Shown: positions 28,566 to 38,300 of the stretch, in pieces
Layout of the letters: the number at the start of each line of letters is the position of its first letter
Position numbering within the stretch: position 1 is the first letter of the stretch
Source of the DNA: Cinclus cinclus
Lineage: Eukaryota; Chordata; Aves; Passeriformes; Cinclidae
Direction of reading: 5' to 3'
DNA: 64,000 nt
Assembly (NCBI RefSeq): GCF_963662255.1
Contig: NC_085060.1
Location: forward strand, 7,627,630-7,691,629
The notes under the pieces: generated by a model
The model's database searches: none
Told to the model about the DNA's origin: nothing
What the model saw: the letters and a program-made list of their open reading frames with translations, nothing else
Program-made: the position numbers and the translations under genes

Positions 28566-28940
28566 CAAACCACCAAGCACAGCTCTCTGCGGGGCAGCTC
28601 TGCCCGTGTCCCCGCAGCAGCCGGACGCTCTACGGGCACATCCTTCCCTCTGATGTGATCTGCTCCTCGCAGAAATCCATTCTGCAGGTGGCCCCCGCTG
28701 CCGGGACCGTGCCCAGTGACACCAGCGCTGCTGTTTCTGGGCCCCACGTCCCGCCACGGGAGCCCCTCCGTCCCGCGGGTGATGCAATGATGCGATTGCA
28801 TCAGACTCGGCCCCGCTGAGCCGCCTGCCCGTGCGAGCGGTGAAATCATCCTCACCGCCCAGAGCGGCTCCTGCGAGCTCCCCTCGCTGAGGGGGTGCGT
28901 CATTGACCGGCTGAAGCACCGGGTTGAGAAATCCCACCGG
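28566..28940. promoter_or_regulatory. CpG-rich block with inverted ATF4/CEBP-type CARE sites
   Basis: A small GC- and CpG-rich block upstream of the main EDA2R island. It contains TGATGCAAT at 28780-28788 and its exact inverse ATTGCATCA at 28795-28803, six bases apart. Each matches the C/EBP-ATF response element consensus (TGATGXAAX). Function is inferred. Confidence 0.35.
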
Positions 28941-28981
28941 CTACTGAGGGAGCAGGGAGAGAGAGCGGCTGAGGGAGATGG

Positions 28982-29340
28982 GAAAGGGGCTCAGCCTGGA
29001 GAAGAAGGGGGATCAGAGGGAACTTTTGGCTCTGCACAACTCCCTGACAGGAAGGGACAGCCCGGGGTGGGTCGGACTCTGCTCACAGGGAACAGGGACA
29101 GGAGGAGAGGGAAGGGCCCCACGTTGCACCGGGGGAGGTTCAGATTGGATACGAGGGAAAACTTCTTCCCTGCGAAGTGCTCGGGCACAGGCACTGATGG
29201 AATCACCATGGCTGGAGGTGCTCAGAAGGAGTGCGGTGTGGCATTTGGGGGCATTGTTTAGTGGTGAACAGGGTGTATGCTGGGTTAACATTGTGACTCG
29301 AGGCTCTTAAAGGCCTTTTCCAACCATAATAGTTTTGTGA
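28982..29340 (+). mobile_element. CR1 retrotransposon 3' end
   Basis: GGCTCAGCCTGGAGAAGAAG, TTGCACCGGGGGAGGTTCAG, ATTGGATACGAGGGAAAACT, TTGTTTAGTGGTGAACAGGG and CTCTTAAAGGCCTTTTCCAA follow the CR1 3' consensus in order on the + strand. Confidence 0.92.
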
Positions 29341-30089
29341 AGTTGACTGCTTAACAGAATTTCATTTAATCCTTTCAGTTATTTCAACTTGACCTTAGGG
29401 CTTCTGTTGAAGCTGCTCCACAGTGACACTGGAGCTGAGGAGAGTTCTCAAAAGCATTGGCTGGAATGAGAACGCTTGAAGTTTGAAAGGAAAGAGAGAG
29501 AAATGGGGACCATTCCCCAAAAAAGCAGGTTTAAACACAAACACAGTTCAGGCACTCATCCTGGCACAGCAGCCAGTATGGCCCAGGGCACAGAAACGAG
29601 CAGCACTGACTGCCCATGCTGCCTGTCCCGGAGCAGGGTCCTGTCAGGACCTGGGTCAGGACTGTTCAAGAGGTTCAGTTCCACACACCAATTTGGCTCA
29701 CGCTGTGGTAGAGTCAGTCACTGCACGGCAATCCTAGAATACCCCCAGTGCGGCTCCAAAAAACCACCCAGAGGTGAGGGTGAGTCCCGGAGAGAGCGGG
29801 GACACGTAAATGCCGAGCCTAGGAGCAGCCCTCTGTCCTGTGGCCGCCGTGTGCTGCCCACACAAACCACACACACACACCGCTGGCACACAGCACGCAG
29901 TGTACACACGCTGAGAGAGCCACAGCCGCACTCGGAACCCGGGAGTTTGTTATTTCTGGTGCGTATTCCCCCACGGCTGGACAGGGACGGTCCGGGGCTC
30001 CTTCAGTCTCCAGCCCACACCTGAGGTGCCGGAAAACCTCAGGTCTTCGGCAACAAGGTTCCGAAAACCCGGGGGCTCTCTAGTGTCTG
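29341..30089. other. Intergenic, upstream of the CpG island
   Basis: Contains a short (AC)n tract at about 29866-29881 and rising CpG density toward 30 kb. Open frames here lack motifs. Confidence 0.5.
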
Positions 30090-30239
30090 TCACACCCCGG
30101 CCGGTGACAGCGAGACACCCCGTCCTTGCTGTGCCCAGACTCCGCTCGGTGCTGAGCTCCGGCCCCGCCGCCCCCAGGTCCCGGTGCCGGTCCCCGGCCA
30201 CCCCCGCCGGCGCCGCTCCCCGGTATCGCCGCTCCCCGG

Positions 30240-30330
30240 TATCGCCCCGCCCCGGCGGCGCCGCCGCCAATAGAGCTGCGGGGCGGGGCACGGCGGCACT
30301 CCCGGTGCCCGGCACGGGACGGGCTCCGAC
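30240..30330 (+). promoter_or_regulatory. EDA2R: EDA2R CpG-island core promoter (CCAAT and GC boxes)
   Basis: Within the CpG island the + strand shows a GC box near 30243-30255, a CCAAT box at 30267-30271 and GGGGCGGGGC at 30280-30289, with no TATA box. About 150-200 bp downstream is a strong splice donor, as expected for a TATA-less promoter and a short noncoding first exon. The exact start site cannot be read from the sequence. Confidence 0.6.
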
Positions 30331-30474
30331 CCGCTCCGCTCTGAGCGGGGCCGTCGAGTCACTGGCGGTGCGGTGCCGGTCTGGGTCCGGGTCCGCGTCC
30401 GCGCCGTCTCTCCTGGTTCTGCCGGTCCCGGTCTTGGTTCCGGTCCGCGCCGTGCTGCTAGCACCGGCACACAG
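30330..30474 (+). other. EDA2R: Probable noncoding first exon of EDA2R (5' UTR)
   Basis: The segment ends in CACACAG|GTAAGC, with the donor at 30475, a near-perfect splice donor inside the CpG island and oriented toward EDA2R. The 5' edge is a guess based on spacing from the CCAAT and GC boxes. It would splice to the exon carrying the ATG, whose acceptor is a long pyrimidine tract ending in AG at 35362-35363. That gives a first intron of about 4.9 kb. Confidence 0.5.
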
Positions 30475-31082
30475 GTAAGCCGCGGGGGTCGCGCACCTGC
30501 CCGCCCGCTCGCGGCGGTCCCGACCCTCCCCGGTGCCGGTGTCACCGCCGGGCGGGGCCGGTTCGGGGTCGGGAGGATCGGCGGGACCTGCGGCGGGACC
30601 TGCGGCGGGTCCCGCTCCCGGCAGCGCAGCGGCAGCGATACACGTGGGCTGTAGCCGGGCTCCGTGATCAGCTCTGAACGCCGGCGGTACCGGGCCGGGC
30701 GGCACCGGGCCGATGGGTGCGGGAGGCGGGAGATGCGGAGAGCGGAGCCAGGGTCCCGGGGGATGCCGGGCGGGTGATGCGGGGCGGTCGTGCCGCGGCG
30801 GAGTCCCTGGCCGGGACGTGCCCGGGCATATCCCGGAGCGCTGCCGCCTTCCCCGAGCGAGCGGCGGAGGGCGCCGGCGGGGGCGGTGGGCGAGCTGGGC
30901 TAGTGCTCGCCCACGGCCGGCACCGCGTGGGCGCCGCGCAGCGCGCTGTCCCCGCACCCGTCTCGCCGCCAGCCCCGCCTCGGCTGTTTTTCCAGACACG
31001 AGAGGCTGCCAGATGCGGGGGTCGGTAGGTTTAAGTTGTATTCTAAGAACAAATTTTTCCCCCAAAAAAATTTTCTTGCCCC

Positions 31083-31245
31083 TCCACAGCCAGTGGTGAA
31101 GTCACCGTTTGGGGAGATTTAATGGACGCGTGGATGTGGCACTTGGGGACGTCGGTTAGTGGTGGCCTGAGCAGTGCTGGGGGAACAGTTGGGCTCCATG
31201 GTCTCAGAGAGCTTCTACGGCTTCAGTTGTTCTCTGATTATTGTA
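31083..31245 (+). mobile_element. CR1 3' fragment in EDA2R intron 1
   Basis: AGATTTAATGGACGCGTGGA, GGCACTTGGGGACGTCGGTT, AGTGGTGGCCTGAGCAGTGC and GTTGGGCTCCATGGTCTCAG match the CR1 3' end. It lies just past the CpG island, inside the inferred first intron. Confidence 0.85.
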
Positions 31246-31619
31246 GGAAGATAGTGAAAGTTACTCAGAATTAGGTCTGGGGCAAAAAACAGCCGGAAAT
31301 CGAAAGTTTTGTGTAAATTGATAGGAGATTTGGAGGTGTTACTTGAGATACCTGGTAAGGCAGAGTGTGGGGTTCTAAGGTGGGCAGCCCTAACTTGGCA
31401 AAAATCACTGGAAAATGGTCATTGTGCGCTAAAGAGGGGTGAGAGCCGCCCGGAGCACTTCCTCTCCCACCCGAGCACACCGTGCTTTCACTTTAAAGCA
31501 AACACAAGTCCCTAGCCACTCCAGATAAAACAATTAGTGGGCAATTGTGTGCGTAGAACCTCTGGTTTGGGAAACATGCTGATTTCCAAGCCACGTGGAA
31601 AGCCTCAGATTCCATCTTC

Positions 31620-31645
31620 TTTTTTTTTTTTTTTTTTTTTTTTTT
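31620..31645. repeat. Poly-T tract
   Basis: An uninterrupted run of about 26 T. No adjoining retrotransposon body was recognised. Confidence 0.95.
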
Positions 31646-34600
31646 CTTCTGTGAGAAGCCCTTTGCCCCACTGGTTCTCCCAGCATGGTTTATAGCACAA
31701 GGAGATGAGGAGACACTGCCTGGACCGGAGTGAGGGAAGGGCTGAGCAGGAGACTGGAACTGACTGTGGCCAACCATGAGGCATGCACTCATATTTTCCA
31801 GAGAGCTTTTTTTTTTTTTTTCCCCCTTGCTTTTCACTTGCAGTTCTTATTTAGGATTTAAGGACTCCGTTCTTAGGTTCCAATGTATACAAGTGTTTCA
31901 TCTTGAGGCGTAGTGCTGCCTGACTGTGCCAGTCAGTCCTGCAGCAGAGTAGAAATCTCCTGTAATGTGTGTGCTGGCTCACGTGGTGACATGGAAGAGC
32001 CACTGCTGAGGAGTGGGTGTCTGAGCCCCTGAGGGTGGGTCTGGGCACCTCCTGTCCCGTGGCTGGGATGGGAAGCAGCCCACCCCATCTCCTCCTGTCC
32101 TGCCTACATCCCTGCCAGCCCCTCCTGTCCCAGTACCTGCTGGGCAGATGGGGCGAATCAGCAGCACTGAAGGTTTCGCTGATTACTGTCATTTTGTACC
32201 CTTTCACTTATTTTCCTCACCCTTGTTTTCCTCCCAGAATCCTTTAGCTGCACACAAAAGAAATAGATTGTACTCCAAATACAGTCTAATTTTTTTTAAT
32301 TACACTTTCACAGAGAAAAGACAATGGCTGAGCTGTAGTGTTGTCACAGGGTGGATGAATTGCAGCTCATGCTGTGGTACTGCTGGAAAAATTTTGTCCC
32401 ATGCAGTGAAACTCGTTCAGGAGCTCGTGGTTTTGGTATCTTAAGGGGTGATGCAGTGGGGAGCCCATTCTGCTCTCCTGCTCAGTCAGGACGTTCCTTT
32501 AAAGCAATAAAAGAGTTCTTTAACAAATTAATGATGTTTTTAAGTTAGATCTCTTGCATCTGGGACTGGTTCTTCTTCCCCTCAACCACTAGTTATGTTG
32601 ATACTGTGTCCCATGTATACTCATTGTTATCATTTTACCTTTATATTCCCCTGTGGCAGATAAAATGTGCGCCTCTGGCAGTCTCAGGGAGACTCCATGT
32701 AGTTCCCAAAGAGGTGGGAGTTGTTGGTTTTGGCTTTTCCTTTAGCCTCAGTAAGACCAGTTGTTTCAGTCAGACATTAGCTGATTCAAGGTTGCTGCCA
32801 TACCAGGGCAGCACCAGGTGGTTTAGATGTGTCCTTCACATACAAATCAAGTGTCTTGAGTCTGGTGGTGTTGAAATAAGAAGTACAAAGATCCCCCAGC
32901 TTTGAATTTCATGCCAAATATTCAACAAAATGTTGGTTGCCTGTATTGCTACACTTAAGCAGCAGCAGACCTGCCCTGTGCCCAGTATCCTGCTGGCACG
33001 TTGGGCTGTCTCCTCCATCCTGAGTGATTCCATCATCCTGGCAGACGTTCCTGCACTTGGAGCAGCTCTGACACAGGATTCCTTTGGCCTGTGTAACTTT
33101 CTGTATTTGGCAAACTGCTTTAATCCGGGTTCTTGTGGGGAGGGGGCTTTGAGGGCATTGTCTCAGCTGCAGGCCCTTTGAAAAGCTCGGAAATCCTGTA
33201 AATATATGAGAGAAAGTGGCAAAGTTGTGTTCACATGACAGTTTCATCAAAAACCCTGCTGTTTTGGGGTTTTTTGTTTTATTGGTTTTTTTTTTTCACC
33301 AGTGCTTTTCTCCTTGCATTACAGCACTTTGGAGAGCAGGTAAAAATCAACCCCTTGCTCTCCATACTCTGGTATCTGGGCTCCTTTCCTGCAGTTCTGT
33401 TTCATTCATCTTGTGCCATTATTAGGAGTAAAAGCCTGAACCTAACTCCAGACCAGGGCATCAGCAGTACTGACCCACACTTCAGGTAGAGGCACCTGCT
33501 GCCAGGGTTGAGCTGGGCTGTGGGTGCCAAACTCACCAAGAGGCTGGGCTCAGGCCTCTGCCATGCTGGCCTCCTAGAGCAGTTGGGTGACACCTGCCCC
33601 GTGTGCCAGCCCCCAGAGGAGTTGTGTATCATCCATCTGGGACCTGGCTCCCCGCTTTTTATTTTCCCTCCTGCACTCAAGCTGTAGCTGAACCCTGACA
33701 CCAAACCCTGTGCATCTCCTGGGGCAGTGACACTGGGGTCCCTCTTCACCAGCCTCTGAGATGGTGACAACTCTTCTTTTATTTATGGTGTCAGGAACCT
33801 TTATGCTGGTTATAAGTTGTGCCCATACCCCTCCTGAGGTGTTTGCAGGACAGATTTAGTACCTTCAGCTCCTCCTGGTCTGTCCCCCTGAACTTGGCTG
33901 CTGATCCTTGTATCAGCCCATGTGCAGGAGCTACATGAGGGTGACTCATGTGCTGTGCTCGTCTGGGCAGACCTCATCTCCCATGAATCTCGGGGGAGCC
34001 CAGCCAAGTGTCCGCTTCCAAAAGGCACCGGCAAGGGAGTGGTGGGATTAGGCAGAGGAGGCAGAAAAAGCCTGCAGAGGAATGCTGCTGTGGGAGGGGA
34101 AGGAGCTGTGGTAGGAGGTGCTGGGTGCCCTGTAGATGATCCCCCTCTGCTGCAAGAGCCTTACAGGGGCCAGACATCTGGCTGAGCTTCCCTCCCAGAG
34201 GATGGCTCTGGTTGAAGTGCCAGGTTCTCCTAGACAGTTCATGCTGTTCAGATTGGTGCCCTCCAAAAGGTGTTCACTATTCCTGATGGGTTCACTACTC
34301 CTGATGTTGAGAACTTGCTCCCAAGGCAGGTTGAATAGTTTCTCTCCTGATTTTCTTCACAAGGTAATAGGAGAAGCAAAGTAGAGATTGGTCTAGTGAA
34401 AGTGGATTTTATTCCCTGTCTGTCATCATGGGAAGAACCTATCTAGAGTCTGTAGAAATAATCAGGCAGCCCAAAAACTCCAAATTGCTCAGTTTTGCAG
34501 CTTCTGAGTTTTGCTTGCTCTGAGATGCTGGTCCTGTGCTGTCCTTTGAGCCACCTTTACTGACAGTGTGGCCCTGTGGCTCCTGGGCTGGTTCTGTTGT

Positions 34601-34790
34601 TACCTTCTGCTGAGCCATTAATGCACCTTGGAAAGGCTCTGGAGGTTGTTTCAGAGGGAGGTGAGAGCTTGTTGTGCTTGTCCTCCGAGTTTGCTGTAAG
34701 GGATATCATGCAGAGATGAAACATGCATGGAGCAAGAGCCTGGGTGACTGCCCAGCTCCAGAGTGGAGCACCAGGGCCACAGGTTGTGTG

Positions 34791-34905
34791 TGTGTCCTAT
34801 TCTGCTGGGGACACAGCAGGACCACAGTGTGTCCATTTCTGTTGGAGGTGCAGGGTGTGTGTGGGGCAGTGTGTCCTGTTCTGCCAGGGACACATCAGCC
34901 ACCAG
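34791..34905. repeat. Degenerate three-copy tandem
   Basis: Three successive units begin TGTGTCCTATTCTGCTGGGG, TGTGTCCATTTCTGTTGGAG and TGTGTCCTGTTCTGCCAGGG, spaced about 37-42 bp apart. They lie in the EDA2R first intron. Confidence 0.65.
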
Positions 34906-35363
34906 CATTTGGTGCTGTCACATCAGTGTAGCCTCCTTGGCAAGAGCTGGGCTGCTAGATCCTGAAACTGGGGCTTTGCTGAGACTCTGCTGGGGCCAAG
35001 CTCTCTACTATTTGTCTCTGGTACCCAGAGCCATGGCTGGGGCTGGCAGAATCCACTGGTGGCCTGAGTGGTTAGTGGTCAGTGCTTCAATACTGTGACT
35101 AAAATTTCATTTGCTGCATTGTGAGGCCTTGAGATGGCAATTGAATGGGGCAGCTCATCACCAGCCTTGCTGGGAAGCCTGGGACTGCTGGAGCCACATG
35201 GAAAGGAATTGCCTCCCGCCCAAGTCCCACCCATGGTGCTCAGTGGTGTTGGCTGCTGTCCTGGTCAGGTGGAGATATCCACCCAGAGATGGGTACACTG
35301 CTTATCCCGAGTGTGTTAGGGCTGGCTTTGATCCCTCTGCCTTCTCTCCCTCTCATCCCCAAG

Positions 35364-35385
35364 CTCCCCTCTCCTCTTCCGCACA
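35364..35385 (+). other. EDA2R: EDA2R 5' UTR portion of the first coding exon
   Basis: The sequence before the start codon is an uninterrupted pyrimidine tract ending in CCCCAAG at 35363, typical of a 3' splice site. Splicing there leaves 22 untranslated bases before the ATG, whose context is CACAATGG (purine at -3, G at +4). Confidence 0.5.
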
Positions 35386-38300
35386 ATGGCCTGCCAAGAG
35401 AGTGAGTACCTGGATGACCAGAAGAAATGTGTCCCCTGCAGAAAGTGCATGCCTGGGCAGGAACTTTCCAAGGTAAATTGACTTCTCTGTAAAGAGCAGA
35501 AATCATCATGGGTGGCATAGCTGGGTTAATCCTCTGCCAGCCTCCCTTCAGAAAGATGATCTTAGGTCCCAGCATGTGGGGAAGAGCTGAGACTTGGTAG
35601 GGTGGGATGGTGGATTGTTTCACTTACCCTGGTAGAAGGGTGAGACAATGGAAGCAAGAGGTGGTGAGGGATTTAAGGCAGCACAGGGAGCAACCTGATT
35701 TCCTTTTTTGCTGGTAGAAGTCTGAATTTCCTCTGGTCTGTATCTCCAAGCAAGGTCACACTGCATGGCTTGGGCTCCGTATGGGTGGGTGCCAGCAGGA
35801 CTCTGCTCCAGGGGTCCCAGCCTGGCCTCAGTGGTGGGAGGCAGCAGAGTTCCCCTGGTGGTGCCTCCTGGCGCGTGGTGCTGCTGGAACTTTCCAGCAC
35901 CCAAAGCACACCAGTGGGCCCCATCTGGGCAGCAGACGGGGTCCCTGAGTGTCTCCTGGGAGCTGCACTGGTGACAGCTGCTCTCAGCTGGGTTCTGAGG
36001 ACCTCACGTGGCCCTGCCACCCTTTGCCCCCACAGAAGGGACGCTGTTTCCCTCAGTTCCATTTGGTACCACGGTGTCCCCTCAGCACACCTCACCACCC
36101 TTGTGCCTTGCAGGACTGCGGTGACGGCAGCGGCGGGGACGCGCAGTGCGTGGCCTGCCCTCCCAGGAAGTTCAAGGACCGCTGGGGACACCATGGCTGC
36201 AAGCCCTGCCTGTCCTGTGCCCTCATCAATCGCCTCCAGAAGTCCAACTGCACCGCGACGGCTGACGCGGTCTGCGGGGAGTGCCTGCCAGGGTGAGCGG
36301 GGCTGGCCCGGGCAGAGCCACCACAGCCACACCTGCGGGCAGCCAGGGAGGGGCTGGGCAGAGGGGGCTTTACCTGAGGTGACCCATGGTCACACACGGG
36401 ATTTGAGAGGAGCCTAGTGACCCAGTGATGCCTCTGTGAGGACACTGCCGATGACATGGAAGAGTCAGACCCATCTGGTGGGTCCTGTTGTAGCTCCAGA
36501 GAAGGGAACCTGAAGGCTCCTGTAAATGAGCTGTGAAAGAGAACTTCCAGACTCTCATTGTTCTGTAGACACCAGGATGGCTGAGCCATGGGGGATGAGG
36601 GCTTGTAGACCACTATGGTTGGTAGTCCCCAAAGAGGGGATTTAAGGGGTTACTGAAATGAAATTACTGTGTGCAGGCAGCCTGTGCCTGGTGCAGGTGC
36701 TGCAGACACCACTGGCCAGTGGAGAGCCTGGGACAGCAGCGAGTCAGGGCTCTGGTGTATGTGCACCTTCTCAGAGAGAGCTGTAGCTGAGGTGTTCCTG
36801 GCCCTGTGGAGAGCTATTAATCATTAAAATCCACTTGAACAGACATAGGAGTGGGAGGGCTGTTAGAAAGATGTTGCTTCTTGACAAATGGCTAGACATG
36901 AACAAGTAGGTGTGGTGTGGCTCCAGCCAGCGATGAGCAGTCTCACCCACCCTGTTGCCAGCCAGGCAGGAGTGCAGGGTCAGCTGTCCCCCTTTGCTCC
37001 AGGGTGGGAGCACAGCTGGCTGCACAGCCAGGGTGCTGGGAGCTCGGAGGGGCCAGGCTGTGCTGAGCCTGTCTCTCTGTTGACAGGTTTTACCGGAAGG
37101 CTCGGATCAGCGGGCAGCTGGAGTGGGAGTGCATTCCCTGCACCAAGCAGACACCATCCTCTGAGCCACAGTGTAGGTGCCCCCACACTAGTGGGGTCGG
37201 GGCAGGTGATGTGGGCACGGGGGAGCCACAGCCCTGCTGGAGGAGGCACAGTCATGGCATGTGCCAAGGGATGGGCAGGGAAGGGGTGGTTCAAACCTTG
37301 GAGTTTGGCTTCAGCGCTTTGTGGATGATGTTTGCAGGTCGGTCCAGAACAAGCCTGGTGAAGGTCGCTGTCCCTACTGTACCACCACAGGACACAGCCC
37401 TTCTTGCACTGACCAGCAGTGCCCTGGTCATCATTGTCCTGGTGCTTCTGGCACTTTCCATCATTTACTGCAAGCGATTCTGGAAAAGCCAGTGCCAGAG
37501 AGGTGAGTTGGTGCTCTCCTTTCTGTGCTATTCACCTGTACCCATGGCCCCTTCTTTCTGTGTAGAGCACTGCTGCTTTCACAGCACAGTGACCCAACTG
37601 TTCCCCAGCTCATACAGGACAGACACCTGCTTCTCATGCTTGCAGGACCTCTCGCATGCTTTATCTGCTCAATGACACAGAGGAGGGCCATCAGGAGGAG
37701 GAGGCCATTTCACAGTCAGAACTGGCAATCCTCCCTTCTGAGGTTTTTCTGGTTGGGTGGCTCTTGGCTGCAGAATGAGAGGGCTGTAGGTTTGGTGGCC
37801 AGGGCTGGGGCAGGATGGCATCCAGCAGCATACCAGGGAGCTGCTGGACTCCCAGCTCCTCACTGGCAGACATACCACAGGGCTGAGGACACGCTAGGGA
37901 AGCAAGCCAAACCTTTGCTCAGGCTGTTTCTCCTCTACCCTCGAAGTCTTCCTGAGGACTCAGAACTTCTCAGGCCAGCGAGCAACGTTCCCAACCGCAG
38001 CAGCACCTGGCCGGTTCCTGTGTGAGGAGCAGATGTCTGGACCCTGCTGCCTGGGTGTGAAGAATTTGAGCCCTTGCTACAGGCAGGCAGAAGGTACCTG
38101 CTCTTGCTGCCTTCCTGGGGGAGGGGAGGGTGGTGCTGGGCTGCAGCCCACATGCTCCCAGGATGAGATGGATGCCATTAGGCAGGAAGGATGCAGCTGG
38201 ATGGTGAGCTTCACTGATCTGTGCTGGTTTCTGCTTCCAGGCCCCGTGGAAGCAGTGCAGTTCATTTCGGATGGGGAAGCCGTGGGTCTCCAGCTCCCCT

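Larger units (their letters stand above)
30090..31015. other. CpG island at the EDA2R 5' end
   Basis: This interval is about 70-75% G+C by eye and dense in CpG, in sharp contrast to the AT-moderate, CpG-poor flanks. It contains the CCAAT/GC-box promoter, the probable first exon and the start of intron 1. Long open frames on both strands here, including a 371-codon frame on the - strand, are a by-product of the lack of AT-rich stop codons. Confidence 0.85.
31246..35363 (+). other. EDA2R: EDA2R first intron (remainder)
   Basis: Contains a T-tract at 31620-31645, another T run near 31808-31820, a T/G-rich patch at 33265-33297 and a degenerate triplicated segment at 34791-34905. No further exon was recognised, though an alternative 5' UTR exon could be hidden. 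Confidence 0.5.

Noticed and set aside
28545..28937. 130-codon - strand open frame
   Set aside because: GC-rich block with no motif or splice support. Explained by base composition.
29950..31065. 371-codon open frame on the - strand
   Set aside because: It lies in the CpG island, where stop codons are rare. It is Arg/Pro/Ala/Gly-rich without motifs and antisense to the EDA2R first exon.
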